Origin: JAJTFW01 sp903922455
GTDB taxonomy: Bacteria; Bacteroidota; Bacteroidia; AKYH767-A; OLB10
Length of the DNA: 64,000 nucleotides
Assembly (NCBI GenBank): GCA_943329665.2
Contig: CALQEU020000016.1
Location: forward strand, 1 to 64,000
Reading direction: 5' to 3'
Shown: positions 34,450-43,721 of the stretch, in pieces
How positions within the stretch are numbered: the first letter of the stretch is position 1
Layout: each line of letters begins with the position of its first letter
Notes under the pieces: model-generated
Databases searched by the model: none
What the model was told of the DNA's origin: nothing
What the model saw: the letters and a program-made list of their open reading frames with translations, nothing else
Position numbers and translations under genes: made by a program

Positions 34450-35940
34450 ATGAAACCCCTCTTGAAGTATTTCCTTCTATTATTATTTTTAAGTCCATCT
34501 TACATTAGCTGGGCGCAAACTGTTCAAATTTCTGCAGACAACATCGACAATAACGGCTTCGACTATGCGAAAGTAATCGGACAAGACGAAGAAGGTGTAT
34601 ATATTTTAATGAGCAACCTATCATTAGAAACGAGCAGAGATCGCTTTGGGTTGAAATCAAGAAAATACGAACTCAGTTATTTTGGTTATAACCTTCAACC
34701 TAAGTGGAGAAAAACCGTCGATGCAATTCCTTCTGGTGGTTCTTTAGAAAGCATTGGTTTCTTTAATGAAAAACCGGTAATCATTTCCAGTATGCAATCG
34801 CGTTCAAGTGGAGAAATTCAACTTTTTTTAAGTGTTTTAAATTCAAAAGGTGAAACGGAAATTAATGGCTTAAAAATTTATTCGAGTACCATTCCAAAAT
34901 CATCTGATTTATCTAAACCTCGTTTAGTCATTTCACCCAACCGTCGATTTATGGGTGTTGCTATGGAAGAATCAGGAAATGGAAATATCAAAATTCATTA
35001 TGCCTGTGTGAATGATTCGTTCTTGGTTTCTTACCAATTTAAATCAGAAATTAATTATACTGCAAAAAATGCTGAGTTGAGTGAATTTACAACTAGTAAC
35101 ACAGAAGACTTATTATTTCTTGCTTTTACAAAAGATATTTCTGAAAGTAAGAAAAACAGATTGCGTCAATATAAAATTTTCAATGTAAATAAGTTGAAAA
35201 ACAAAATGCAAGAATATGATTTCAATCGAGTAGATCAATACATGAACGAAGCGGCTTTGGTCATTGACAAAATCAAAAACCAAGCTATTATTACCGGATT
35301 CTATTCTGACCAAACTTCTTTTGCTGGTGCAAGTTTACTTTATGCAACACTCGAGTTAAACAATGAAAATGGATTAAAAATTAATAGTGGTAAATTAAAC
35401 AATGAAGCCCAGTTGAAATTCATCGGACAAAGAAATACGGGTACTGGTGCCAGCTTGATCAGTTATCCCATTCGAAATGTTATACCAAGAAATGACGGCG
35501 GTGCGATTATTATTGCAGAAGCTGCTTATCTCAGCGAATATAATTTTTATGATTACTTCACTCAAACTTTTAATCGAAGAATTGAATTTCATTTTGACAA
35601 CATCCTCACACTTTCCGTAAATGCAGATGGAAGTATTCATTGGAGTCAATTGATTAGGAAAGAGCAAACCTCGATGGACGACGAAGGTTTGTATTCATCC
35701 TTTAATACCATCTTAACAACCGAAGAATTAACCATCGTTTACAATAATGATATTGGTCGAAGCAATGAAATCACTGGCAATTCAATTGATCCGAAAGGAG
35801 AAATGAAAAGTAAAAAAATTAGTAAAAAGAGTGATAGCATTTCCATTTTACCAAGAGCAGGAAAGCAAGTAGATGAAAATACTTTTATTGTTCCCGCGGT
35901 GACGAAGAAGAGATTGTTTTTAGTGAAGTTTGAGGTTTAG
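34450..35940 (+). CDS. Secreted protein of unknown function
   Basis: 496 residues with a signal peptide (~1-22, cleavage SWA-Q). The mature part is rich in short beta strands with repeated AIVSPNRR- and AAIIIAEAA-like elements (ISPNRRFMGVAMEESG, NDGGAIIIAEAAYLSEYNFYDY), suggesting a beta-propeller-like fold. I do not recognise a family. It follows the MBL hydrolase by 8 bases and probably belongs to the gldB transcript. Soon after its stop the sequence enters a palindromic-repeat remnant and the orphan sorting domain at 35981. Confidence 0.7.
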   Translation: MKPLLKYFLLLLFLSPSYISWAQTVQISADNIDNNGFDYAKVIGQDEEGVYILMSNLSLETSRDRFGLKSRKYELSYFGYNLQPKWRKTVDAIPSGGSLESIGFFNEKPVIISSMQSRSSGEIQLFLSVLNSKGETEINGLKIYSSTIPKSSDLSKPRLVISPNRRFMGVAMEESGNGNIKIHYACVNDSFLVSYQFKSEINYTAKNAELSEFTTSNTEDLLFLAFTKDISESKKNRLRQYKIFNVNKLKNKMQEYDFNRVDQYMNEAALVIDKIKNQAIITGFYSDQTSFAGASLLYATLELNNENGLKINSGKLNNEAQLKFIGQRNTGTGASLISYPIRNVIPRNDGGAIIIAEAAYLSEYNFYDYFTQTFNRRIEFHFDNILTLSVNADGSIHWSQLIRKEQTSMDDEGLYSSFNTILTTEELTIVYNNDIGRSNEITGNSIDPKGEMKSKKISKKSDSISILPRAGKQVDENTFIVPAVTKKRLFLVKFEV

Positions 35941-35968
35941 TAGTTAGTTGGTGGATTTTGGATTTTAG

Positions 35969-35979
35969 TCCCGATAGCT
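35969..35979. repeat. Half of a family A palindrome at a junction
   Basis: TCCCGATAGCT is the left half (plus two) of the family A palindrome; the right half is replaced by the sorting-domain fragment. Confidence 0.65.
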
Positions 35980-35980
35980 G

Positions 35981-36316
35981 ATGGTAGAGAGTGACGATGG
36001 TTGTCGTGATACGACATGGAAGGTACTCGAATTGAAAGATGATTATGCCTTCTGGATTCCAAACTCATTTACACCCAATGATGATGGAACGAACGATTTG
36101 TTTATTGTAAAGGGATTTGGTTATTCTGACTTTACGATTTCTATTTTCAATCGGCTGGGAGCTCTTGTTTTCTCAAGTGCTAACGATTCAATAGGATGGG
36201 ATGGTAGGCATAACGGTACCCCTTCAGCCATGGATGTGTATGTTTATGTAGTGAGAATAAAAGATGTGTTTGGAAGTCCTCATACCTACAACGGCACCTT
36301 GTCTTTAGTGCGATAA
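35981..36316 (+). pseudogene. Detached type-B T9SS C-terminal domain (gene remnant)
   Basis: 111 codons. The first ~17 read as the end of a PKD module (SDDGCRDTTWKVLEL). The rest is a complete gliding-associated type-B sorting domain (AFWIPNSFTPNDDGTNDLF, GFGYSDFTISIFNRLG, DSIGWDGRHNG, VYVYVVRIKDVFGS, YNGTLSLVR). There is no signal peptide, and an in-frame TAG lies 3 bases before the ATG, so it cannot be secreted or work as a protein on its own. It looks like the 3' end of a PKD surface-protein gene whose 5' part was lost at a family A palindrome. It is not the missing end of the 11392 gene as such, because that gene stops in an FN3 module. Confidence 0.8.
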
Positions 36317-36738
36317 TATTTACTGATTGGAACAGGCATTTTCTGATGACTCTTGTAATAGAATTCGATGTGATAACTCAATATCGAATTATGTGGAGTC
36401 TGATAATTTGTTTACCTTTTTTTGGATAGTACGTAAAGATCATGACCACTAATCATAGCGAGAACGCCAACCACTTCAAAATTGCATTAGCAATAAAATG
36501 CGTTTTAAAAACATATATCGATACATCCATTTGGTTGTTTCAAGTAAAGATCAAAATTGCCGATCATTCCGATAATAATGAATAGGGTATACAAGTTATA
36601 GAAACCCACAACAGACCTCAACACTAAAATAGCCTCAAAAGAGCGTTAAAATGACCAAAATTAATTTAGTTAATTATTTGATTTTCAAAATATAAGTTAA
36701 AATGAGCGGAAAAAAAAAGATATATGGATGGATATAAG
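36317..36738. other. Non-coding region upstream of the desaturase
   Basis: No gene seen. An 8-bp inverted repeat AATTCGAT (36362-36369) / ATCGAATT (36383-36390) could be an operator or a weak hairpin. The rest is AT-rich without repeats. Confidence 0.45.
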
Positions 36739-36746
36739 TATTTTTG
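36739..36746 (+). promoter_or_regulatory. -7 element (TATTTTTG) for the desaturase
   Basis: Exact TAnnTTTG followed by CACC, ending 9 bases before ATG 36756. It contains the TTG that would be the alternative start. Confidence 0.65.
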
Positions 36747-36755
36747 CACCCGAAT

Positions 36756-37841
36756 ATGTCAAAGATAACCTTCAACAACAGAACCAGTCCGTTCTTCGAT
36801 GCATTGCGTGAACGCATTGACAATTATTTCAAAGAAGAAAAAATTAAACCAACAGGTAACTTCAAGCTCTATTCTAAGACCATCATCCTAGTTTCTGTAG
36901 CGATCTTTGTTTACTCCATGTTGGTATTTGCTAATCTACCCATTTGGTTGTCGATCGTATTTTGTGGGTTGATGGGATTAACATTTGCCAGTATTGGTTT
37001 CAATGTAATGCATGATGGAGCTCACGACTCTTACTCTACGAACAAAAGCGTCAATAAATTAATGTCGTACTCATTAAATTTAATGGGTGGTTCAAGTTTT
37101 ATGTGGAAAGTAAAACACAATATTGTACATCATACTTTCACCAACATTGAAGGAGTGGATGATGATATTGATGTAAAGCCATTCATGCGTGTTAATGAGC
37201 AACAAGAGAGATATTGGTTCCATCGTTTCCAACATGTGTATTGGTTTCTACTTTACGGAGCTACTTACTTCATGTGGATTTTTTGGATGGATTTCCATAA
37301 GTACTTTACGAGAAAGATTGGACCTACTCCTATTCGTAAAATGAGTGTTTCAGAGCATTTTGGATTTTGGATTACCAAGTTAAGTTACTTAGGATTATTT
37401 ATAGGTCTGCCCATATTTTTAAAAGGATGGGTAGCTACGATTATTGGTTATAGTGTTATTTTATTTGTAACTGGATTAACGATTGCCGTTGTTTTTCAAT
37501 TAGCACACGTGGTAGGTGATTGTCAATTCCCAACTCCTGATCCTGATTCTAATAAAATAGAAGAAGAATGGGCATTACATCAAGTGCATACTACGGCTAA
37601 TTTTGCAACGAAAAATAAAATTGTAAGTTGGTTTATGGGCGGATTGAATTTTCAAGTGGAGCATCATTTATTTCCACGTATATCTCATATCCATTACCCT
37701 GCAATTAGTAAGTTGGTAAGAGAAACTTGTCAGGAGTTTAATGTGAAGTACATTGAGTATCCAACTGTACTTTCTGCAATTGGAGCGCATATTAAACATT
37801 TGCGTGAACTTGGAAGACCGGAAATGGCTTCTAGCTGTTAG
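36756..37841 (+). CDS. Membrane fatty-acid/acyl-lipid desaturase
   Basis: 361 residues from ATG 36756. The upstream TTG at 36744 lies within the promoter and is rejected. The three histidine boxes of the di-iron membrane desaturases are present: HDGAHDSYS (~88), HNIVHHTFTN (~124) and QVEHHLFPRI (~300). Four or so hydrophobic segments lie around them. QVEHH in the third box is typical of front-end (delta-5/delta-6-like) acyl desaturases; no cytochrome b5 domain is fused. The expected reaction is insertion of a double bond into membrane acyl chains with O2, for instance in cold adaptation. It is a single-gene unit with its own promoter. Confidence 0.9.
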   Translation: MSKITFNNRTSPFFDALRERIDNYFKEEKIKPTGNFKLYSKTIILVSVAIFVYSMLVFANLPIWLSIVFCGLMGLTFASIGFNVMHDGAHDSYSTNKSVNKLMSYSLNLMGGSSFMWKVKHNIVHHTFTNIEGVDDDIDVKPFMRVNEQQERYWFHRFQHVYWFLLYGATYFMWIFWMDFHKYFTRKIGPTPIRKMSVSEHFGFWITKLSYLGLFIGLPIFLKGWVATIIGYSVILFVTGLTIAVVFQLAHVVGDCQFPTPDPDSNKIEEEWALHQVHTTANFATKNKIVSWFMGGLNFQVEHHLFPRISHIHYPAISKLVRETCQEFNVKYIEYPTVLSAIGAHIKHLRELGRPEMASSC

Positions 37842-37860
37842 ATGTTGGATGTTGGATGTT

Positions 37861-37875
37861 GTGAGGCTTCGCGAT
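37861..37875. repeat. Palindromic repeat family B, copy 2 (degenerate)
   Basis: GTGAGGCTTCGCGAT, the right half intact and the left half altered, next to GATGTTG-type low-complexity sequence. Confidence 0.6.
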
Positions 37876-37952
37876 TAGATGCTAGATTGTTCTCTAAGGT
37901 GGCTTTCAATTTACCGCCAGATAGTATAGCAGAATTTAATTCTAAATTCTTA

Positions 37953-37970
37953 TCCCGATAGCTATCGGGA
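37953..37970. repeat. Palindromic repeat family A, copy 4
   Basis: Perfect TCCCGATAGCTATCGGGA between the convergent desaturase and polyprenyl synthase genes. Confidence 0.8.
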
Positions 37971-37989
37971 CTTAATTCTTAATTAACCC

Positions 37990-38967
37990 CTAGCTTTCGC
38001 GAAGCATCAGCATGGAAGAAAGTTTTCGTAATGCTGCTGTTCGCTGTTGGTTGATGGGAAGGGCATCGAGATGAGAAATTGCTTCCGCATAAAGTTCATC
38101 CATCTTTTTTTCTGCGCATTCTTTTACGTGTAGTGTTTCGTAAATATTCTTTACTGCTTCTACTTTCGATGCATTATCAGAACCATCGTACGCTAACCAT
38201 TTTTGCAATTCGATAGCGGTTTGGCCACTCGCATTTTTAAGTGCGGAGAGCAATAAAAATGTTTTTTTGTTGGCGATGATATCTCCACCTACTTGTTTTC
38301 CGAACTTTTGTTCATTGCCGTATACATCCAAAATATCATCTTGCAATTGAAAAGCGATTCCGAGATTAACTCCAAAATCATAAATATGATTTACTTCTTC
38401 TTCCTTCGCTCCTGCGATTTGCGCACCAATGCCAAGACATGCACCTACAAGAACAGCGGTTTTAAGTTTTATCATTTCGATATACTCGTCAATCTCAATA
38501 TCGTTCCGACTTTCGAAATCCATATCGTATTGCTGTCCTTCGCAAACTTCGAGAGCTGTTTTCAAAAATAAATTCATAACGGCTGGCATAGCCGTAATGG
38601 GCGTTTGAGTAATCAGTTGACAAGATTTCACAAACATCGCATCACCTGAAAGAATAGCAATATTGGAATTCCATTTTTGATGAACGGTAGGCTTCCCTCT
38701 TCGCAGTGGCGCCTTATCCATAATATCATCATGCAACAGTGTGAAATTATGAAACACTTCTACGGCTAAAGCGGCAGGCATTGCATTTTCTCTTTTTCCA
38801 GAAAACAAATCATTGGCTAACAAAACCAGGATAGGACGAATTCTTTTGCCCCCCAACGAAAGCATGTATCGAAGGGGATCATAAAGCGATTCAGGTTGTT
38901 GAGGAAAATCGAGTTGACTCAGTTGGAATTCTACTTCCTTCTGAAGTTCTTCAACACTTTCTGTCAT
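37990..38967 (-). CDS. trans-Polyprenyl diphosphate synthase
   Basis: 325 residues of the IspA/IspB superfamily. First Asp-rich motif: LLHDDIMDKAPLRRG (~84-91). Second: LQDDILDVYG (~212). The GGKRIRP substrate-binding stretch is at ~37. It condenses isopentenyl diphosphate with allylic diphosphates; chain length (farnesyl, geranylgeranyl or octaprenyl) cannot be judged. The start overlaps the stop of the epimerase gene by one base (TAATG), so translation is coupled although the functions are unrelated. Confidence 0.92.
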   Translation of the reverse strand: MTESVEELQKEVEFQLSQLDFPQQPESLYDPLRYMLSLGGKRIRPILVLLANDLFSGKRENAMPAALAVEVFHNFTLLHDDIMDKAPLRRGKPTVHQKWNSNIAILSGDAMFVKSCQLITQTPITAMPAVMNLFLKTALEVCEGQQYDMDFESRNDIEIDEYIEMIKLKTAVLVGACLGIGAQIAGAKEEEVNHIYDFGVNLGIAFQLQDDILDVYGNEQKFGKQVGGDIIANKKTFLLLSALKNASGQTAIELQKWLAYDGSDNASKVEAVKNIYETLHVKECAEKKMDELYAEAISHLDALPINQQRTAALRKLSSMLMLRES

Positions 38968-39908
38968 TATGCAGTAATGGAATGCTTAGCATCGATGAGG
39001 CGTTGAATACCCTCATCCAGCGGCGTCAACTTTCTTTGCAGTAATTCCTTCATCAAAGAAATGTCGGGGCAACGTCGAGTCATATCTCCTTCTTTCAATG
39101 CAGGAAGAAAAACAATTTTGGAAGAGGACATTGTAATCTTAATAATTTTATCTGCGAGATCGAGCATGGTAATCTCATAATCGGATCCAATATTTGCCAC
39201 CTCGTTAACGATTAAATTTTGATAAAACGCATTGAGACAAGCTTCAATATTATCGTCGATGTAGCAGAACGTTCTGGTTTGGCTACCATCTCCATAAATG
39301 GTGATTTCCTTATTTGCTAATGCCGCTTCTAGAAACTTCGACATCACAAAATCAGTACTTTGTTTAGGGCCGTAAGTATTAAAGAAACGGAAGATGGTAT
39401 ATTCCAAGCCGAACTCTTGATAATAAGCACGCAAATAAGCTTCACCTACATTCTTTACAATAGCGTAGGGTAATCTTGAATTTAGAGGTGTGGTATGTTC
39501 ATTTTGAGGAAACTCAACAGGCTCACCATAAACTTCAGAACTTGAAGAATAGTAGACACGTTTAACGCCTGTATTTTTACAAAGATCTAATACATTCTTA
39601 ATCCCATTCAAGTCGGATAAAACCATTACTGGATTTGCGAGTGTACGCTTTACTCCTACCAGTGCAGCATAATGAAACACATAGTCAAAAGAAAAAGATG
39701 CAAAAATGGCTGATATATCATTAAAGCTATTTACATCGGCTTTAATAAATCGAACATTATCATGAATTGATATTGGCAACTTGATGATATCACCAGTCAA
39801 CATATTATCGACGATAACAACATAATTATCGGGGTTATCTGCTAAACGCTGAGCAAGGCAACTTGCTACGAATCCAGCACCACCTGTGACAAGTATTTTT
39901 ATTTGCAT
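38967..39908 (-). CDS. NAD-dependent epimerase/dehydratase (extended SDR)
   Basis: 313 residues. The Rossmann motif TGGAGFVASCLAQRL is at the N-terminus. The catalytic triad region is SSSEVYGEP followed by YAIVKNVGE (YxxxK). FNTYGPKQSTDFVMSKFLEAAL and the C-terminal FCYIDDNIEACLNAF are typical of nucleotide-sugar epimerases and decarboxylases acting in surface polysaccharide synthesis. The exact substrate is unknown. The nearby rfbA gene makes dTDP-glucose or a related sugar, consistent with a polysaccharide role. Confidence 0.9.
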   Translation of the reverse strand: MQIKILVTGGAGFVASCLAQRLADNPDNYVVIVDNMLTGDIIKLPISIHDNVRFIKADVNSFNDISAIFASFSFDYVFHYAALVGVKRTLANPVMVLSDLNGIKNVLDLCKNTGVKRVYYSSSSEVYGEPVEFPQNEHTTPLNSRLPYAIVKNVGEAYLRAYYQEFGLEYTIFRFFNTYGPKQSTDFVMSKFLEAALANKEITIYGDGSQTRTFCYIDDNIEACLNAFYQNLIVNEVANIGSDYEITMLDLADKIIKITMSSSKIVFLPALKEGDMTRRCPDISLMKELLQRKLTPLDEGIQRLIDAKHSITA

Positions 39909-40128
39909 GAAAGTATGCTTTTACAAACTATTAAATTTGGGTTGTATATTAAATAAACAGAGCTTCGTGTAATCCTATTTATGCATTACGAAATTAGTAA
40001 ATTTTATAGTGAATTCAGTAGAATTCAAAAAAAAATTGCACTTTAAAGAATGAAAAAAAACCAACTTCAATTATTTGGTAATCGCCTCTATTATGAAGGT
40101 CAAGGACTTAACAAATGAGTTAAGAGAC

Positions 40129-40995
40129 TTACACTTCTTCTGAAAAAGCCAAAAGATATTTCCCATAACCACTTTTAATTAACGGAAGCGCTAATTTTTT
40201 TAGCTGAGATTTATCGATAAAGCCCATTCTACAAGCAATTTCTTCGATACAACCAATCTTCAACCCTTGGCGTTCTTCGATCACTTGAACAAACTGGGCT
40301 GCTTGCATTAAGGACTCGAAAGTGCCGGTATCAAGCCATGCCGTGCCTTTATCAAGAATTCCTACTTTCAGTTTTCCGGCTTCTAAATAATGCTTATTGA
40401 CATCCGTAATTTCATATTCACCGCGCGGACTTGGCTTCAATGATTTTGCAATTTGGATGACATCATTATCATAAAAATAGAGTCCAGGCACTGCATAATT
40501 TGATTTGGGGGAAGTAGGTTTTTCTTCAATACTTAAAGCGTTATTATTTTTATCAAACTCTACCACTCCATATCTTTCTGGATCGCTTACATGATAGGCG
40601 AAAACGACACCTCCACTGGGATTACTATTTTCTCGCAATAATTGTTCGAGACCTGTTCCATAAAAAATATTATCACCTAAGATCAAAGCAACATTATCAT
40701 CTCCGATAAATGATTCACCTATTACAAATGCTTGCGCCAATCCATTTGGTTCCGCTTGTATAGCATATTGAAAATTACATCCTAGCTCTTTTCCATCGCC
40801 GAGTAATTTTTGAAACATAATTTGATCATGTGGAGTCGTGATGATTAAAATTTCACTTATTCCTGCCATCATTAATACGCTAAGCGGATAGTAAATCATT
40901 GGCTTATCATATACGGGCATGAGTTGCTTACTCACAGCAATAGTTAATGGATGCAAGCGTGTTCCAGAGCCACCGGCTAATATAATTCCTTTCAT
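40129..40995 (-). CDS. rfbA: Glucose-1-phosphate thymidylyltransferase
   Basis: 288 residues, the usual size. It makes dTDP-glucose from dTTP and glucose-1-phosphate, the first step to dTDP-rhamnose and related sugars. MKGIILAGGSGTRLHPLT is the nucleotide-binding signature; KPMIYYPLSVLM, ILGDNIFYG, VVEFDKNN, EEKPTSPKSNYAVPGLYFYD and GTAWLDTGT follow in family order. rfbB, rfbC and rfbD are not in the window. A short hairpin CTTAAC-AAATGA-GTTAAG (40107-40124) sits just beyond the stop, without a T-run. Confidence 0.95.
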   Translation of the reverse strand: MKGIILAGGSGTRLHPLTIAVSKQLMPVYDKPMIYYPLSVLMMAGISEILIITTPHDQIMFQKLLGDGKELGCNFQYAIQAEPNGLAQAFVIGESFIGDDNVALILGDNIFYGTGLEQLLRENSNPSGGVVFAYHVSDPERYGVVEFDKNNNALSIEEKPTSPKSNYAVPGLYFYDNDVIQIAKSLKPSPRGEYEITDVNKHYLEAGKLKVGILDKGTAWLDTGTFESLMQAAQFVQVIEERQGLKIGCIEEIACRMGFIDKSQLKKLALPLIKSGYGKYLLAFSEEV

Positions 40996-41105
40996 GGGTC
41001 AATAATACATTGTAAATCTATACTACGAAAATAATAAAAAAGGTTGAATATATTTCGTTCCTTCCCTTAAGTCAGCACCTAAACCACAACTATTTTTATT
41101 CGGAA

Positions 41106-43517
41106 CTACTTAGTTAGATCATCCTCTTGCTGTTCCTTTCGAATGGATAAGCTTTCGCGATCAATATCTTCTTCTTCATCGTTGGTTTCAAAAAAAGGCT
41201 CTGCTAAAAACGCTTTTGTAGTAAGTCGACGCTCAAGACTAAGTAAGAAAGCTGGCAACACAATAATATTCGCCATCATGGCTACCAACAAAGTTATACT
41301 TAGCAATTTTCCTAACGATGCAGTTCCACCAAAGTCGCTGGCACTAAAAATAAAAAATCCGAAAAATAAAATCACGGAAGAATACACCATACTTACCCCT
41401 GTTTCTCGAATGGTCATAGTGACAGCGTTGGAAATACTCATGACTGGATTGGTTCGCATTTCATGACGGTACTTTGTGAGAAAATAAATGGTTTGATCAG
41501 ATGCCATTCCAAATGCGATACTAAAAATCAAAATAGTGGATGGCTTCAAAGAAATATTAAAAAAGCCCATCAACCCAGCAGTTATAATTAATGGAATAAT
41601 ACTTGGCAAAATCGAAATTAAAATCATTCGAATCGACATAAAAAGAGTAACCATGATGATTGAAATAAGCACGATGGCCAACAGAATACTTTCCATCAAA
41701 TTCTTGAACATGTAATTATTCCCTTTCAAGAAAATGAGGCTATTCCCCGTTATGATGGTCTCGTATTTATCGGCTGGGAAAATAGAATCGACACGAGGAC
41801 GCAACTCACTTAACAGTTTTTCCATCTTAAGCGAACCGATATCTGCCATTTGAACGCTCACTCTTGTAATTTGACGACTGCTATCGATAAAGCTTTTAAA
41901 TGCTTTTCCTTTTCCACTCATATCGCCAGCGAAACTCGACATTTCTGCGAGTTGAATAGTTCCAGGTAAAATATGAAAACGAGGATCATTATCATGATAC
42001 GCTTGATAAGAAAATTTAATACCATCCACCACCGAAAGTGGTTTTGAAAAGATAGGATATTGATTTAACATTTTCTGCAAGCGATTTATTTTTTGAAGCG
42101 TAGTTTGCTTCAAAGCACCACCGGGTTCGAGGGTGTTAATCGAAAACTCGATTGGCAGTACTCCTTTAAAATTACTTTCAAAAAATTTCATATCTACGTA
42201 AACGGGATCTTTTTTCGGCAGATCATCTACAACAAAACCATTTGTTGAAATTTTAGAAATACCATAAAAACTAATCAACATGATTACACTTACGCTCGCA
42301 TAAATATATTTGGGATGTAAATGCACCCATCTATCAACATTGGCCAATAATTTATTAAGTCGGGGAGCTTGTAAATGTTTTAAATGTTTAACATCTGGCG
42401 GTGCTAAATAACTAAATACAATTGGAATTAATATTAAAGAAATCAGCCATGTGGCCATCACGTTAATTGCGGCAACTAATCCAAACTCCATTAAAATTCG
42501 ACTGTGAGTAAAATAGAAAACAAAAAATCCAATTGAAGTAGTAACATTAGCAAGAAACGTTGTTAATCCAATGCGTTGTACCATTCGAGCTAAAGCCTTT
42601 GCTTGAGAATTATGCCGACTATACTCTACTTGATATTTATTCAATAAAAAAATTGCATTGGGAATACCGATAACAATAATGAGCGGTGGAATCAATCCAC
42701 TTAAAATAGTAATTTTATAACCAAGCAACGCTATAATTCCGATGGACCAAATAACACTCACGAGCACAACAATGAGAGAGAAAAAAAGCACTTGAAAATT
42801 TCTGAAAAAAACAAAGAGGACAATTGCCGTTACTAATACGGCCAGAAGCATAAACAACTTCATTTCTTCAACCACCTTACTAGTAATCGCAGTGCGAATA
42901 TAAGGGAGTCCGCTAATATGCACATCCAATTTATTAGTTAAACCAAATGCTTCTGCTTTCTCTTTGATCTGATTAACGACACTAATTCTATTCTTTGTAT
43001 TGAGCTTGCTTTTATCAAAAGTGATGGCCATCACCGTCGCTCCTGTTTTAGAGTTTCGGATAAATCCATCATAAAAAGGCAACTTCTCAATTTCTGTTTT
43101 GATACTATCTACTTCCGCTTGTGAAGTAGGTTCATGAGCGACGATGGGTTTCATCTCAAACTTACGCGCCGAATCATTCTTGATTACATTATACAATCGA
43201 GCTAAGGAAACCACTTCCTCAATACCGTCCATTGATTTGATTTCATCGCCTAAACGATACCAATCGGCAAATTTTTTAAGGGTGTAGAAATTTTTGTCTT
43301 CTACTCCCAATACCATTACACTACCATCTTCACCAAAACGGCCTTTAAACGATTCATAGGTTTTCAAATCCTCATCGGTTTCGGGAAGAATTCTTGCAAA
43401 ATCATACGAAAGTTGAATCGTAGTCGCTTTGTACCCCATAAAAAGAGTAGTTGTGCCTATTAATACAATGAATAATAAACGGTTGCGTAATATGATTCGA
43501 GCGAGCCAGGTAAACAT
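41106..43517 (-). CDS. MMPL/RND-family transporter
   Basis: 803 residues from ATG 43517 (a TTG at 43538 would add seven). It has two repeats of one TM helix, a periplasmic domain, then five TM helices, the layout of RND/MMPL exporters of the HpnN/YdfJ type. The first block starts LFIVLIGTTTLFMGY with the periplasmic part ~35-215, then LFMLLAVLVTAIVLFVFFRNFQVL. The second block begins near YIYASVSVIMLISFYG. The ending is acidic (DEEEDIDRES). Such proteins export lipids or other hydrophobic molecules with proton energy; the cargo is not evident. It is a single gene. Confidence 0.88.
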   Translation of the reverse strand: MFTWLARIILRNRLLFIVLIGTTTLFMGYKATTIQLSYDFARILPETDEDLKTYESFKGRFGEDGSVMVLGVEDKNFYTLKKFADWYRLGDEIKSMDGIEEVVSLARLYNVIKNDSARKFEMKPIVAHEPTSQAEVDSIKTEIEKLPFYDGFIRNSKTGATVMAITFDKSKLNTKNRISVVNQIKEKAEAFGLTNKLDVHISGLPYIRTAITSKVVEEMKLFMLLAVLVTAIVLFVFFRNFQVLFFSLIVVLVSVIWSIGIIALLGYKITILSGLIPPLIIVIGIPNAIFLLNKYQVEYSRHNSQAKALARMVQRIGLTTFLANVTTSIGFFVFYFTHSRILMEFGLVAAINVMATWLISLILIPIVFSYLAPPDVKHLKHLQAPRLNKLLANVDRWVHLHPKYIYASVSVIMLISFYGISKISTNGFVVDDLPKKDPVYVDMKFFESNFKGVLPIEFSINTLEPGGALKQTTLQKINRLQKMLNQYPIFSKPLSVVDGIKFSYQAYHDNDPRFHILPGTIQLAEMSSFAGDMSGKGKAFKSFIDSSRQITRVSVQMADIGSLKMEKLLSELRPRVDSIFPADKYETIITGNSLIFLKGNNYMFKNLMESILLAIVLISIIMVTLFMSIRMILISILPSIIPLIITAGLMGFFNISLKPSTILIFSIAFGMASDQTIYFLTKYRHEMRTNPVMSISNAVTMTIRETGVSMVYSSVILFFGFFIFSASDFGGTASLGKLLSITLLVAMMANIIVLPAFLLSLERRLTTKAFLAEPFFETNDEEEDIDRESLSIRKEQQEDDLTK

Positions 43518-43707
43518 AAATCGTGGTAAAAGTATCAAAATTCACATTGGTAATGAGTGTAATTGATGAAAAATAATAACGAATTGTAGTAGTCAAGAAT
43601 CATTTATATTTTAAATTTGAGAAGTAAAGTAATCTTTAGAAAAAGGAAGAACTAGGCAAATCAATTATACTTCTAGATAATTTTACTGTTCCTAGCGGAT
43701 TCATCCT

Positions 43708-43715
43708 TAACTTTA
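43708..43715 (+). promoter_or_regulatory. Near-consensus -7 element (TAACTTTA) for the radical SAM gene
   Basis: 7 of 8 positions agree with the motif; 6 bases before ATG 43722. Confidence 0.35.
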
Positions 43716-43721
43716 TCGCCG

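Noticed and set aside
11392..36316. The orphan sorting domain is the lost end of the PKD protein
   Set aside because: The fragment begins with the end of a PKD module, whereas the large protein stops in an FN3 module, so the two do not simply join.
36744..36755. TTG start for the desaturase
   Set aside because: The TTG is part of the -7 promoter element, so it would not be in the mRNA.
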